Positions 1-9,700 of a stretch of DNA of 64,000 nt are shown one piece after another (positions within the stretch are counted from its first letter, which is position 1; every line of letters starts with the position of its first letter). The stretch spans positions 1,364,001 through 1,428,000 of the forward strand of contig NZ_CABPSA010000001.1 of assembly GCF_902459615.1 (NCBI RefSeq), in the 5' to 3' direction. The stretch is from Pandoraea commovens. Its GTDB lineage: Bacteria; Pseudomonadota; Gammaproteobacteria; Burkholderiales; Burkholderiaceae. The position numbers and the translations under genes are program-made. Below the pieces are notes generated by a model. That model was not told the origin of the DNA. It worked only from the letters and a program-made list of their open reading frames with translations, and did not search any database.

Positions 1-490
1 TCCTCAAACACGGAAATCCTCCTTGTCCTCCAGGTGGAGCGCGTCAGACCGTCTAGCGTCGGGAGTGTCGGCGCGGATGCCGAAGCCAAGGCGCACGGAC
101 GCGACTGCAACGTCCGGGCCGTTGACGCGCGACTCAGCGCGGCTCGCGCGGCCGAGCAGCGGGTAGCACCACTGCCGTCAGCCGAAGCGCTTCCGCCTAC
201 CACACATCCCCTCATTGAAGACCGCCCTTCCGCCCTTGCTGGCAACGTGGCGGCGCGTGATGAAGAAGGGACGCTTCGCGCGACCACCGCCGCCCGCAGG
301 GTCGAGGACGGCGGGGGCGCGCGAAGCGCGCCCTAAATTTATATCCGTAACACTCAACGTCAAAGGAGGTAGCAAAGCCTACGCAATCGAGGCACGAACA
401 CATCTGAGTCCGGATGAAAAAATGCCCCGGCAGAAATACACCGGGGCCAAGACTTTCTCCGCAATGACACATGACAGAGGAGGATCTGCC
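1..490. other. Non-coding flank of the inovirus-like module
   Basis: No convincing gene is seen on either strand. Long open frames here are GC-rich and out of register with the well-supported Rep start at 491. The stretch contains a strong long inverted repeat (267-333) and ends with a clear Shine-Dalgarno for rep. It could hold the replication origin or intergenic region of an integrated filamentous phage, whose other genes would lie left of the window. Confidence 0.5.
267..333. repeat. Long imperfect stem-loop upstream of rep
   Basis: Left arm gggacgcttcgcgcg (267-281) pairs with the right arm cgcgcgaagcgcgccc (318-333). An inner ccgccg/cggcgg pair adds to it. The right arm is itself a compact hairpin, gggcgcgc-gaa-gcgcgccc (315-333). 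It lies about 160 bp upstream of a rolling-circle Rep gene, so an origin role (nick site or single-strand origin) is possible. A terminator for a gene to the left is the alternative, but no T-run follows. Confidence 0.5.
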
Positions 491-1270
491 ATGCAGGAAC
501 CAATTCTAGGGAACGATGCCGCCTTCCGGAGGGAGTGGCTTGTAAGAGGGCGGAATTTTGGAGCGGGTCAGGTGGAGGTCACAGTCACCCGATTCGACCG
601 CTACATGGGCGCTCAAGCGCTTCACGCGATGCCGAGAGCGAAGCGCGGCGAATCTGAAAATTCGGAAGATAACCAAATTGCGGCAGCCCAACGAGCCAAG
701 CGACAGGTCAGATTGCGTTGTAAGGCAATCGGGGCTGATCGCATGATCACATTGACCTACCGCGAGAACATGCAGGACAAGGAGCGCCTCAAGCGCCACT
801 TCGACGCATTGCGCCGTCGCTTGAACAAGATTCAGGACTTCCAGTATGTGGCCGTCCCGGAACGTCAGAAGCGTGGCGCGTGGCATCTGCACATCGCGGT
901 GAAGGGACGACAGAACTACCGCGTGCTACGTGCGATTTGGATATCCATCGTTGGAGAGGACAATGGCAACGTCAACGTCCGGAATCCGTTTCGGCGGAAC
1001 GGACAGCAGCACAAGCTCGCCGCCTATCTCGGCAAGTACCTCACCAAGGACTTCGCAGAGCACAAAATGAACGAGAAGCGCTATTGGTCGAGTCGCGGCA
1101 TCGCGATCCCCGAGCGCCACCCCATCGACCACATCTTGAGCGATGACCCGGTAAAAGCCATCGTGACGGCGTTTGAGGCGGCTCAAGAGGTCGGCGCGAA
1201 GTTGGACAACTGCCAAGCATTTTGGAATCAGGGGCTGGGGTGCTCTTGGCTTGCTACGAAGGAAAACTAA
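491..1270 (+). CDS. Rolling-circle replication initiator (inovirus-type Rep, G2P-like)
   Basis: Predicted 259-aa HUH endonuclease that would nick one strand of the phage or plasmid origin and start rolling-circle replication. The HUH motif is seen as WHLHIAVKG (His132, His134), followed by a YLGKYLTK motif with Tyr179 and Tyr183 as candidate nucleophiles. ITLTYRENM (about residues 86-94) fits family motif 1. The ATG at 491 is chosen because an aggagg box sits just upstream; the frame stays open further left without a comparable site. The HTH gene begins one base after the stop, so the two are co-transcribed. The pairing and size fit filamentous-phage replication modules. No coat, Zot or assembly gene is visible in the window, so this may be the end of a prophage or a remnant. 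Confidence 0.85.
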   Translation: MQEPILGNDAAFRREWLVRGRNFGAGQVEVTVTRFDRYMGAQALHAMPRAKRGESENSEDNQIAAAQRAKRQVRLRCKAIGADRMITLTYRENMQDKERLKRHFDALRRRLNKIQDFQYVAVPERQKRGAWHLHIAVKGRQNYRVLRAIWISIVGEDNGNVNVRNPFRRNGQQHKLAAYLGKYLTKDFAEHKMNEKRYWSSRGIAIPERHPIDHILSDDPVKAIVTAFEAAQEVGAKLDNCQAFWNQGLGCSWLATKEN

Positions 1271-1271
1271 G

Positions 1272-1508
1272 ATGAGCTTACTTACTCGCGCTTACATCCT
1301 AGAACAATACGGCGTCAGACTTGGCGTCGCCCAGCTTTCGGAAGTGCTGCGCGTCGCAGAAGGAACCATTCGCAACCAGATCAGCGCCGATACGTTCCCC
1401 GTTCCAACCTACGTCGAAGGAGGCCGTCGTTTCGCATCATACGACGCAATCGCATCCTACCTGGATGCGATTGCGCAAGCTGCGACTTTTCGTGGCAATA
1501 ATGGATAG
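1272..1508 (+). CDS. Small helix-turn-helix DNA-binding protein
   Basis: 78-aa protein with an HTH-like core: VAQLSEVLRVAEGTIRN, then a basic YVEGGRRFASYDAIASYL segment. This pattern fits AlpA/MerR-like small DNA-binding proteins often found beside inovirus rep genes. It begins one nucleotide after the rep stop codon and is followed by a strong hairpin terminator, so rep and this gene form a two-gene unit. It may control phage replication or gene expression; excisionase-like activity is another possibility. The exact role cannot be read from sequence. Confidence 0.7.
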   Translation: MSLLTRAYILEQYGVRLGVAQLSEVLRVAEGTIRNQISADTFPVPTYVEGGRRFASYDAIASYLDAIAQAATFRGNNG

Positions 1509-1553
1509 TTTGAGAAGATCACCTTCGGCCAATTTGGCAATTGGTGAGTGCTG

Positions 1554-1595
1554 AAGGGCGCGCCCAGCACAACCGAGGGTTCTGGGCGCGCTTCT
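1554..1595 (+). terminator. Hairpin terminator after rep-HTH unit
   Basis: agggcgcgcccag (1555-1567) pairs with ctgggcgcgcttct (1582-1595) around a 14-nt loop, followed by ttcac. It lies 45 bp after the HTH gene stop. Stem strength is high but the T-run is short. Confidence 0.6.
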
Positions 1596-1684
1596 TTCAC
1601 AAAACAGCTAACGGCCAGTCGCGGTCGACAATTTTTGAAATAGTTAGGCACTGAACAAGTTGGCGTATACCCTTATCACGTACT

Positions 1685-2335
1685 CTACGCAGAGGCGGTC
1701 CCAAAATGAAGTTCTCTGTGGCAGTTCGGACATAAAGCGATAGCATTTTCAACCGTATCTTCCCCCCCGTCAGACAACCTCACTTTGTGGTGAACCTCCA
1801 GATATGGAGAGCCGTCAGCCTTTCGAAGAAACGGGGCTGGCTTTGTGCAACGCTGACAGTATCCTTTGGCTTGAAACAGAACCTCTGCGACCACGTCCGC
1901 ATTCCGGATGAAGATATCCGTCACTGCTCTCACCTTGGTCGGCGCCTTCACTGCGGTTTTCAGGCGACGCGCTCGGGACACCTGCGAATCGACGAGTGAC
2001 TTCTGAATCCGCAAAACGAAATCTGCCTGCTGCTCCTCAAAAAAAATTGTCGACCCCGATTCACCGGGGCCGATAATTTTGTACCTTCCCCGTGCAACTC
2101 GGTGAAACTTGGGCTCGAACCTCGATGCGTCAAAATCCCTCGACTGCGGGCAATAATCCTCAACTTTCCGACGAATGGTGGCATCAAACGTCGATTTGTC
2201 TTTGTAACTGGGAGGAACTTTCCCAGAACAATACTTCTCCAGAATTCTCCCCTGAATATCCGAGTAGGTTGCCTCCCCACCAAGCTCCTGCAACGCGGTA
2301 AAGATGTCATGTATGTTGATTTTGTACGGAGTCAT
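1685..2335 (-). CDS. HNH endonuclease (McrA/type IV-like restriction protein)
   Basis: 216-aa protein. The C-terminus has a full HNH/zinc-finger nuclease: CQRC (Cys160, Cys163), LEVHHKVRLSDGG (His182, His183), ENAIALCPNCHRELH (Asn197, Cys202, Cys205, His206, His210). Residues 1-90 resemble a winged-helix module (HARE-HTH-like start with IHDIFTALQELGGEATYSDI), which could read DNA. HNH proteins of this layout are commonly McrA-like or other modification-dependent restriction enzymes. It lies on the same strand as hsdM, 320 bp downstream of it, so it may be an extra defence gene of the island rather than a subunit of the type I system. Substrate specificity is not visible. Confidence 0.8.
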   Translation of the reverse strand: MTPYKINIHDIFTALQELGGEATYSDIQGRILEKYCSGKVPPSYKDKSTFDATIRRKVEDYCPQSRDFDASRFEPKFHRVARGRYKIIGPGESGSTIFFEEQQADFVLRIQKSLVDSQVSRARRLKTAVKAPTKVRAVTDIFIRNADVVAEVLFQAKGYCQRCTKPAPFLRKADGSPYLEVHHKVRLSDGGEDTVENAIALCPNCHRELHFGTASA

Positions 2336-2655
2336 CGCCGCCGCCGACTTTTTTGATGTGTGCGCTCAACCATTTGGAGCTTCGGCAGTATGAATTGGTC
2401 GATCATCTGGCGAGCGCAACGAGAAAATAAAGACCGAATAACCCGCGTCGGGTCGGAAACCGTCAACGGACGTTAACGACAGACTGATCCCCGCCCCCTC
2501 GCCCGCCGACATAGCGCCGGAAGCAGCCGCCTACCGTTCGCGAGATCGGGACACTACACAGGGATGCGCATTGGTAGCCGACGCTTGAAGCGGTTGAGAC
2601 GCAGCAAATGACTCCACACCATGTCGAGGGGGCACGGAAAAGTCAATGTGAACTT
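2336..2655. other. Intergenic region between hsdM and HNH gene
   Basis: No gene is seen. A short acccg-cgt-cgggt hairpin lies near 2438. This gap must hold the promoter of the leftward HNH gene if that gene is not read through from hsd. I could not pick a convincing -35/-10 pair. Confidence 0.4.
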
Positions 2656-4275
2656 CTATGGCAACGGCTTCAAACCTAGTTCCAGCAGGAAAGAGTTATG
2701 TTTTTCCTTCGCCGCCGCAATCGCCCTTTCAATCTCCACTAGATCCTGGTGAGTCTCGTCCAGAACAATCTCCCTCTCGTTCACCGCCGTATTGATATAG
2801 CGAGAGATGTTCAGGTTGAAATCGTTCTTTTCGATCTCGGCCATCTCCACCCTGCGCGAGTAGCGCGCCTCCTCTTCCCGGAACTGGTAGGTCTTGATGA
2901 TCTTGGCGATGTGCTCGGGCTTGAGCTGGTTTTGCCGTTTGCCTTTCTCGAAATGTTCCGGCCCGCTTGCGTTAATGAACAGGACATCGTCCGGCTTCTT
3001 GCACTTCTTCAACACCAAGATGCAGACAGGGATGCCGGTCGAATAGAACAGATTAGCGGGCAGGCCGATCACCGTGTCGATGTGTCCGTCCTTCAGCAGC
3101 TTGGTGCGGATGCGCTCTTCCGCCCCGCCTCGGAACAGCACGCCGTGAGGCAGGATGATGGCCATCACACCTTCGTCTTTGAGGTAGTGGAAGCCGTGCA
3201 GCAGGAAAGCGAAGTCGGCCGCGGACTTGGGCGCGAGCCCGTGGCTCTTGAAGCGTACGTCATCGGCCAGCGCATCGGTCGGTTCCCAGCGGTAGCTAAA
3301 AGGCGGGTTGGCGACGATGGCGTCAAAGCTCGGTTTCTTCGCCGGATTCTGCTCCCGCATCATGTCCCACTCGTTGAGCAGGGTGTCGCCGTGGAATATC
3401 TCGAACTCCGTGTCCTTTACCCCGTGCAACAGCATGTTCATGCGCGCGAGGTTGTAGGTCGTGATGTTCTTTTCCTGGCCAAAGATCTTGCCGATGGTGC
3501 CGTCTGCCTTGGCCACCTTCTTGCGCACGTTGAGCAGCAGCGAGCCCGAGCCGCAGGCAAAGTCCAACACGCTTTCTAGCCGCTTCTTGGTACCGGTTTT
3601 GGGTTCCTGGCTATCCAGCGTGACGATGGCGGAGAGGATGTCGGAAATCTGCTGCGGGGTGTAAAACTCGCCAGCCTTCTTGCCGGAGCCTGCGGCAAAC
3701 TGGCCGATCAGATATTCATAGGCGTCGCCTAGCGCGTCGATGTCGGTGGAGAACTCCGCCAGCCCTTCCGCGATCTTCTGGATGATGGCGCAGAGCTTAG
3801 CGTTCCGGTCGGCGTAGGTTTTGCCGAGTTTGGGCGAACTCAGATCAATCTCGGAGAACAGACCTTGAAACGTGCTCTCGAAGGATTCCGTCTCGATGTA
3901 CTTGAATCCCGCTTGCAGCGTGTTCAGCAGATCTGAGTCTTGGGTGCGGGCCAGGTTGGCGATGCTGTGCCAAAGATGCTCGGGCCGAATTACGTAGTGC
4001 ACCTTGCGGCGCATCTGTTTCTCGAACGCCGGGGTGTCGTCCACGTTGTTCGCATACCAGAGCGCCAGCGGCACCTTGCGGGTGTCGCCGCCCACATCGG
4101 GGTAATCCCGGCCCAATTCCTTCTTTGCTGCCGTCTCGTAGTTTTCGGAGAGGTAGCGCAGAAAGAGGAAAGAAAGCATGTAATCGCGGAAGTCGTCCGC
4201 ATCCATAGCCCCGCGCAATTGGTCGGCGATGCTCCAGAGAGTGTTGCCTAGTTGTTTCTGATTGGTTTCGCTCAT
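2656..4275 (-). CDS. hsdM: Type I restriction-modification DNA methyltransferase subunit
   Basis: 539-aa N6-adenine methyltransferase subunit. The N-terminal HsdM helical domain (residues 1-150) is followed by the catalytic domain with SAM motif I DFACGSG (238-244) and catalytic motif IV NPPF (323-326). The length is normal for the family. It forms M2S1 with HsdS to methylate the target sequence, and with HsdR gives the restriction complex. It is the last gene of hsdR-hsdS-prrC-hsdM; 49 bp separate it from prrC and no strong Shine-Dalgarno is seen before its ATG. Close similarity of HsdR to EcoR124I points to a type IC system. Having hsdM last, after prrC, differs from the E. coli prr locus, where hsdM comes first. 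Confidence 0.95.
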   Translation of the reverse strand: MSETNQKQLGNTLWSIADQLRGAMDADDFRDYMLSFLFLRYLSENYETAAKKELGRDYPDVGGDTRKVPLALWYANNVDDTPAFEKQMRRKVHYVIRPEHLWHSIANLARTQDSDLLNTLQAGFKYIETESFESTFQGLFSEIDLSSPKLGKTYADRNAKLCAIIQKIAEGLAEFSTDIDALGDAYEYLIGQFAAGSGKKAGEFYTPQQISDILSAIVTLDSQEPKTGTKKRLESVLDFACGSGSLLLNVRKKVAKADGTIGKIFGQEKNITTYNLARMNMLLHGVKDTEFEIFHGDTLLNEWDMMREQNPAKKPSFDAIVANPPFSYRWEPTDALADDVRFKSHGLAPKSAADFAFLLHGFHYLKDEGVMAIILPHGVLFRGGAEERIRTKLLKDGHIDTVIGLPANLFYSTGIPVCILVLKKCKKPDDVLFINASGPEHFEKGKRQNQLKPEHIAKIIKTYQFREEEARYSRRVEMAEIEKNDFNLNISRYINTAVNEREIVLDETHQDLVEIERAIAAAKEKHNSFLLELGLKPLP

Positions 4276-4324
4276 GCTTTTGTCGCTTTTGTAGGACTTT
4301 CCTAAGAGTCTTCTTTGCGGTCCT

Positions 4325-5491
4325 TTACACCGCTTCCCTGGCAGATCTTGGCGGAGCTTCTACCGCAGGCTTTTGGGAGAGAGGAGCTTCAACCGCTGTT
4401 GCAGGCGTGTGGAGCACAAACTGATACTTCTCCTTTACTCCGACGAAGACCTTTTCAAAAGTCGCCAGCGAATCTGCTTTAAGGTGATCAGATTCGAAGT
4501 AATAGACCTTCTTGTGGGATAAGGTATTAATGATGGTTGCCACCTCGTCCTCATCGTCGATTCCAATTTGCTTGAGAACGTAACCAAATTGCCCCACCCC
4601 GAGGAAAGACGCGACGTTCTCCAGAACTTGTCGGAGAAGGGCGAAGTGGTAGGCTTTTAATTCACTTGCTGCGTACGCGTGATCCAACACTTGGAGAATC
4701 CGGAGGTGATAGAGGAACACATCGTTCCGGGAGCTTTCCAGCGAAACCTCTTCGTTCCTCAAGCTTAGGGTGCAGACTCGGGTTAGCTTCTTGAACTTGG
4801 AAGCCTTTTCCCCCTTCGTCAGCATGTCCGACAATATTGAGAAGAGGCCTATGTGGTGCGTGGTGATGACGAATTTTCTCTTCTCATGATGCTCTTCGAT
4901 CAGATCGTAGATCGTGGCCGCAGTGATGAAGATGTTGTGATCGTCCAAACTAGAAACGGGATCATCGATAAAGAAGTGGGAGGATTGCTTGCCCGCCCAT
5001 CCTTCGACCTCAAAAAGCGCGAGAAAGAAGCACCATACAAAAATCCTCTCTTCTCCTCGCGAAATCTTGAACGGCACTTTGGAGATTTTGTTCGAGTCAG
5101 TCGGGTCAGCGACTTCGTGGAAAAACATCACGGACCTGATGCCGTCCTCAGGATTCTCGTGAGGAATGAAGTCGAATCGGTAGTTGGGACGAAAGCGGTT
5201 GAGCTTGTCGCGTATGTCGTCCTCTGTGAGCGAGCTGTGAAAGCGGTTCAAGCTGCTCTTTCGAATGTCGAGTTGAATGTTTGTTTCGCCATTCTCAAGA
5301 TCGTTATCCCAAACAAAGAGGTCTTCGCTGTATGCGTTGTAGTAGACACCCACGTGGCTGCCGTCGCCACTTTTTGTGGCATTTTTGTACGCAACAGACA
5401 GTCTCGTCTTTCCAGTTGCGTTGAAAGCATAGATCAACGTGACCCGCTCTTTGGCACCAGCTAATTCCTTGGCGAGGGTTTCATGATTCAT
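4325..5491 (-). CDS. prrC: Anticodon nuclease (RM-linked tRNA ribotoxin, PrrC)
   Basis: 388-aa PrrC. In E. coli the protein is held silent by a type IC restriction complex and cleaves tRNA-Lys in the anticodon loop when a phage peptide disables that complex. The ABC-type NTPase domain is intact: Walker A AFNATGKT (22-29), signature SRGEE (144-148), Walker B FFIDDPVSSLDD (173-184) and an ITTHH switch (209-213). The C-terminal nuclease domain has the triad Arg287, Glu291, His326, spaced as in E. coli PrrC (R320, E324, H356) within YHFALLRQVLENVASFLG. The start is the ATG overlapping the hsdS stop (ATGA), which gives near the 396-aa length of the E. coli protein. The local base composition looks AT-richer than flanking core genes. 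No coiled-coil zinc hook is present, so it is not RloC. Confidence 0.95.
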   Translation of the reverse strand: MNHETLAKELAGAKERVTLIYAFNATGKTRLSVAYKNATKSGDGSHVGVYYNAYSEDLFVWDNDLENGETNIQLDIRKSSLNRFHSSLTEDDIRDKLNRFRPNYRFDFIPHENPEDGIRSVMFFHEVADPTDSNKISKVPFKISRGEERIFVWCFFLALFEVEGWAGKQSSHFFIDDPVSSLDDHNIFITAATIYDLIEEHHEKRKFVITTHHIGLFSILSDMLTKGEKASKFKKLTRVCTLSLRNEEVSLESSRNDVFLYHLRILQVLDHAYAASELKAYHFALLRQVLENVASFLGVGQFGYVLKQIGIDDEDEVATIINTLSHKKVYYFESDHLKADSLATFEKVFVGVKEKYQFVLHTPATAVEAPLSQKPAVEAPPRSAREAV

Positions 5492-6789
5492 GTCTGTGAT
5501 CTTTCCGGGGATGGGAAAAGCTGTTGCATCAGCCCTTTCTTGTGGCATTTTAGAGCTTCGAGCTTTTGGGCTTCGGCGGTGATCAGGGCATCGAGGCTGC
5601 TCAGGCACGATGCGATGCGTTGTTGTTCGTCGAGCTTCGGAACGAGGAGCCGCACCGAAGAGAACACGGTCTTATTGATAATGGGAACCGCCTGCCTTCC
5701 TGCCAGTAACGCGATGCGCTCAGAGGCAAATGAAAGAGCGAAGTAAACGAAATTATCCGAGTGCTTGGAGTTGGGGACAACTGCGTTAATCTGTTGGTTC
5801 GTTGCGCAGTCATAAATGCTTTGGGCCACCTTCCCGATAGTGGAGCCGATGCACACAAAAAGGATGCTGCCTGCTCTGATGGGCCGAGTTTCCGCAAAGC
5901 CTTCTGCAGTCAAAGTAGCCTTGGTTTGATCGACAAACCGCATGCCTGAGATGTCCGCAGGCGAAACGAATGGGATGCCTCCGCCATAGAATTCGGGCCG
6001 CGCAGTACTGGGAGTGCTTCCGGTGACCACCTTTCCGAAATCTCCAATAGACTGATCGCCCCACTCTCCAGCGTTTTGGAATTCAGGGAAACGGAGCCGG
6101 GGTTGGGTTTCGCCTTTAGGGGGGAAGAGCTTTTGCATCAGCCCTTTTTTATGGGTCTTGAGCGCCTCCACTTTCCGCGCTTGCGTGGCCATCAGTTCGT
6201 CCACCGAACTCAGGCATTCGGCGATTTTTTGTTGTTCGGGGACATCAGGCGGCAAAGGAATAGCCAGCGCACTGTATTCGACGCTATTGATGCCGGGTTG
6301 CCCACTGCGCGTTGACGTAACTGCGACCCATTTCCAATACTGCTCCGTCGTCAAGAAGTTGGCGAGGTATGCGGAAACCAACCGTTTTGGATTCGGCTTA
6401 ACTCGAATTAAAAAGCCCGCGAAGACCAATCTGCCGTCCGCTTTTCGGTATCTGTATGATTTTCCGACGCTTGCTCCTGTGCGCGCAAGAACGATATCCC
6501 CGTCGTCCAAATAGATTTCATCTTTTGGTTCGAGATCAACCGAAACCTTTTGGGCGCTGAGATATGTGCCATCTTCCGAGATGTCGGTAATTCGCAAGTA
6601 TTGTGGTAGCCGTTCAGTAAACGGCACTGCGGCAGCGTTCACGCCGTAGTCAGGGCTTTTCATCAGCAACTTGCCAAGAGGCGCGTATTCCCATCCCTCA
6701 CCCTCTCGAAACTCCGGAAATCGCAGCTTCGGCACTAGTGCGGGTATTGCCTCTTCCTTCGTGGCGGTCGCTTTGGCTTTATTGCTCAT
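5488..6789 (-). CDS. hsdS: Type I restriction-modification specificity subunit
   Basis: 433-aa DNA-recognition subunit with the usual two-fold layout. Each half starts with a LRFPEF element (KLRFPEFREGEGW and RLRFPEFQNAGEW), has a variable target-recognition domain, and ends in a conserved helix (EQQKIAECLSSVDELM..ALKTHKKGLMQKLFP and EQQRIASCLSSLDALI..ALKCHKKGLMQQLFP). It therefore looks complete and should recognise a bipartite sequence. The ATG at 6789 lies 11 bp inside the hsdR 3' end, and its TGA overlaps the prrC start, so all three are translationally coupled. An upstream extension of the same frame lies inside hsdR and is not used. Confidence 0.95.
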   Translation of the reverse strand: MSNKAKATATKEEAIPALVPKLRFPEFREGEGWEYAPLGKLLMKSPDYGVNAAAVPFTERLPQYLRITDISEDGTYLSAQKVSVDLEPKDEIYLDDGDIVLARTGASVGKSYRYRKADGRLVFAGFLIRVKPNPKRLVSAYLANFLTTEQYWKWVAVTSTRSGQPGINSVEYSALAIPLPPDVPEQQKIAECLSSVDELMATQARKVEALKTHKKGLMQKLFPPKGETQPRLRFPEFQNAGEWGDQSIGDFGKVVTGSTPSTARPEFYGGGIPFVSPADISGMRFVDQTKATLTAEGFAETRPIRAGSILFVCIGSTIGKVAQSIYDCATNQQINAVVPNSKHSDNFVYFALSFASERIALLAGRQAVPIINKTVFSSVRLLVPKLDEQQRIASCLSSLDALITAEAQKLEALKCHKKGLMQQLFPSPERSQT

Positions 6790-9700
6790 ACGCACTGAGT
6801 CCTGAAATGTCGCGGCCACCGGCGCGTTTGGTGAGGAGGGGATGGAGGTCATCCATGAGGGCGAGTTCGGCCTTGGTGCGGGCTTTCCAGCCAAGGTCGA
6901 GTGGGGCCATCAAGTCACTGAGTTGCTCGCCATCGAAGATCATGCGATCGAGGATGCCGTCCACGAAGCTTTGAAGGGCGGCGGCGGTGAGGCCGTGCTT
7001 CGCTGCGATGTCGGCTAGTTCTTTGGAGCTTTTCTCCGCCTTGAAGCGGGTATAGCCGTCGCGGATGGCGGCTTCAGAGAGGCCCTCACCTGCCTGAAGC
7101 GTGGCGATGTATTCTGCTATATCATCGCGCTCGTTCATGAACTTGGCGTCGGCGCTGATAAGCCCGATGAGTTCCTCGCGGGTCATCTTGGCCTTGCCGG
7201 GCCCCTTGGCGGAGAACTTGGCGATGAGGCCCATGATGTAGTCGTAGTCGATGACTGCGGAAGCGAAGAGGACAAACTCGAAGTCGAGCTGGTCGACGGG
7301 GTGATCGTCGCCGGGGCCATCACCTTTCTTGACATCTTTGCCCTGCTGCGCTCTGAGCTCTTTGGCAGTTTGCAGATACTGGCCTTTGAAGCCGCGCAAG
7401 TTTTCATCGGGCAGCACCTGTTCGATGGCGGCTATGTTGTCTTCGCTTAGGTCGGTGTATTGGTCCAGCTGGGTTTTGAGTCGCTGAACCTCCTTGAAAT
7501 GACTTATGAAGGCAGCGCGGGCCTCATCGCCCCTTAGGTTGGCTACGGCGGATGGTGTGCAGACAAGGCCCTGCGACGTCATGAAGTCGTCCAACTTCTG
7601 CACTGCGGTCTCCAGCCTCTGGATGACCACAGGCGCCTTGTCCACGAGCCAGATTTCCCGCGCGTGCTCACCGGTCTTCTCGCCGGAGAAGAGGGCGATG
7701 GCGGCATCGACCGAGTCTTGCTGCTGGCGAAAGTCGAGAATGTTGCCGTAGGGCTTCGTGCCGTTGAGCACACGATTAGTGCGAGAAAACGCCTGGATCA
7801 AACCATGGTGCTTGAGGTTCTTGTCCACATAGAGCGTGTTCAGGAACTTGGAATCGAAGCCAGTGAGCAGCATGTCCACCACGATAGTGATGTCGATTTT
7901 CTGCGCGGCCGGGTAGTCGGCATTGGGCCACTGCTGGTCTTTGATGCGCTTCTGCACATCCTGGTAGTAGAGGTCGAACTCGCTCAAGCGGTGGTTAGTG
8001 CCGTAGCGGGCGTTGTAGTCGGCGAGAACGGCCCTGAGAGCGGCCTTCTTGCCCTCAGGGTCTTCTTCGTTGTCTACCTGCTCCTGCGGCAGGTCTTCTT
8101 GGATCTGCTTCACATCCGGGTCGCCCTCGGCAGGCGGCGAAAAGATGCATGCGACGTTCAATGGCTTGAAGTCAGGGTCAGCGGCCTGTTTGTCCGCCTG
8201 TATCGTCTTTAACAGCGCGTGATACTCAATGGCGTCGTTGATGGACGCGGTCGCAAGGATGGCATTGAAGCGGCGTCCGCCGGTGGCGGCATCGTGCTTG
8301 GAAAGAATGGCCTCAATGACGGCCTTCTTGGCTATGGCCTCGCCGGGCTTTGGTGGGTTCTTGCCTTCGGGCTTGAAGTAGTCGACGTGGAAGCGCAGGA
8401 CGTTCCCGTCCTCAATGGCGTGGGTGATCGTGTAAGCGTGAAGCTGCTTCTGGAAGAGGTCGGCCGTGGTTCGCATCGAGGCTTGGGTGTCCTCGACCTT
8501 CTGCAACGTGGCATTGGCCTCGAAGATCGGTGTACCGGTGAAACCGAAGAGCTGCGCCTTAGGGAAGAACGCTTTAATGGCCTTGTGGTTCTCACCAAAC
8601 TGGGACCGGTGGCATTCGTCAAAGATGAAGACGATGCGTTCGTCCTTCAGCGCTTCGAGCTGTTCCTTATAGGTGGCCTGGCCGTTCTTAGTGCGCTGCT
8701 TGTTGCGCTTGCTATTCTCGTCCAGCGCCAGGCCGAGCTTCTGGATAGTGGTGACGATGACTTTGTCAGCGTAGTCCTCAGAAAGCAGACGTCGCACGAG
8801 GGCCGCGGTGTTGGTGTTTTCTTCGACGCAGCCCTCCTGGAACTTGTTGAACTCCTCTCGCGTCTGGCGGTCGAGGTCTTTGCGGTCCACGACGAACACA
8901 CACTTGCGGATGTGGTCGTTTGCTTTCAACAGAGTAGCAGCCTTGAATGAGGTAAGCGTCTTGCCGCTGCCCGTGGTATGCCAGATAAAGCCGTTGCCGT
9001 TGTCTTCGTCAATGCACTTGACGATGTGCTGCACGGCATAGATCTGGTACGGCCGCATGATCATGAGCTTTTGCTCACCCGCAAGCAGCACCATGTATCG
9101 GCTGATGGTGCGGCCTAGATCGCACTTCCTCAGGAAGTGTTCGGCGAACTCGTCGAGTTGGGTGATCTTGCGGTTGTCCTCGCCTGAAAACTCATAGATG
9201 GGCAGAAAACGCTCCTCGGCATTGAAGGCGAAGTGACGGACGTTGTTGTTGGCGAAGTAGTAGGTGCGATCGCGGTTGCTGACGATGAACAGCTGCATGA
9301 AGCAGAGCAGCGTCTTGGTGTAGCCGTTACCCGGGTCGTGCTTATATTCGACGATCTGCTCCATTGCACGGCGCGGATTCACGCCCAACGTTTTCAGCTC
9401 GATCTGCACACAAGGCACGCCGTTGATGAGAATGAGAACGTCGTAGCGGTGGTGGCTGTTGTCGGTATTTATGCGGAGCTGGCGAACGACCTCAAAGTGG
9501 TTCTTGCACCAGTCATTGATATTCACTAGCGTGTAGTTCAACGGCGTGCCATCGTCGCGGGTGAAGGCATTGATGCCGCGCAGGGTCTTGGCAGCGGTGT
9601 AGACATCCGGGGTAACTATTTCATCCAAGAGCCTAGCGAACTCAGCATCAGTCAGCTTGACGCGGTTGAGGGCCTCGAACTTCTCCCGGAAGTTCCTTTC

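Noticed and set aside
4325-5491. Possible loss of ATPase function in PrrC because Walker A reads AFNATGKT and not a Gly-rich form
   Set aside because: The pattern still fits [AG]xxxxGKT, and as I recall E. coli PrrC has AFNGTGKT at the same place.
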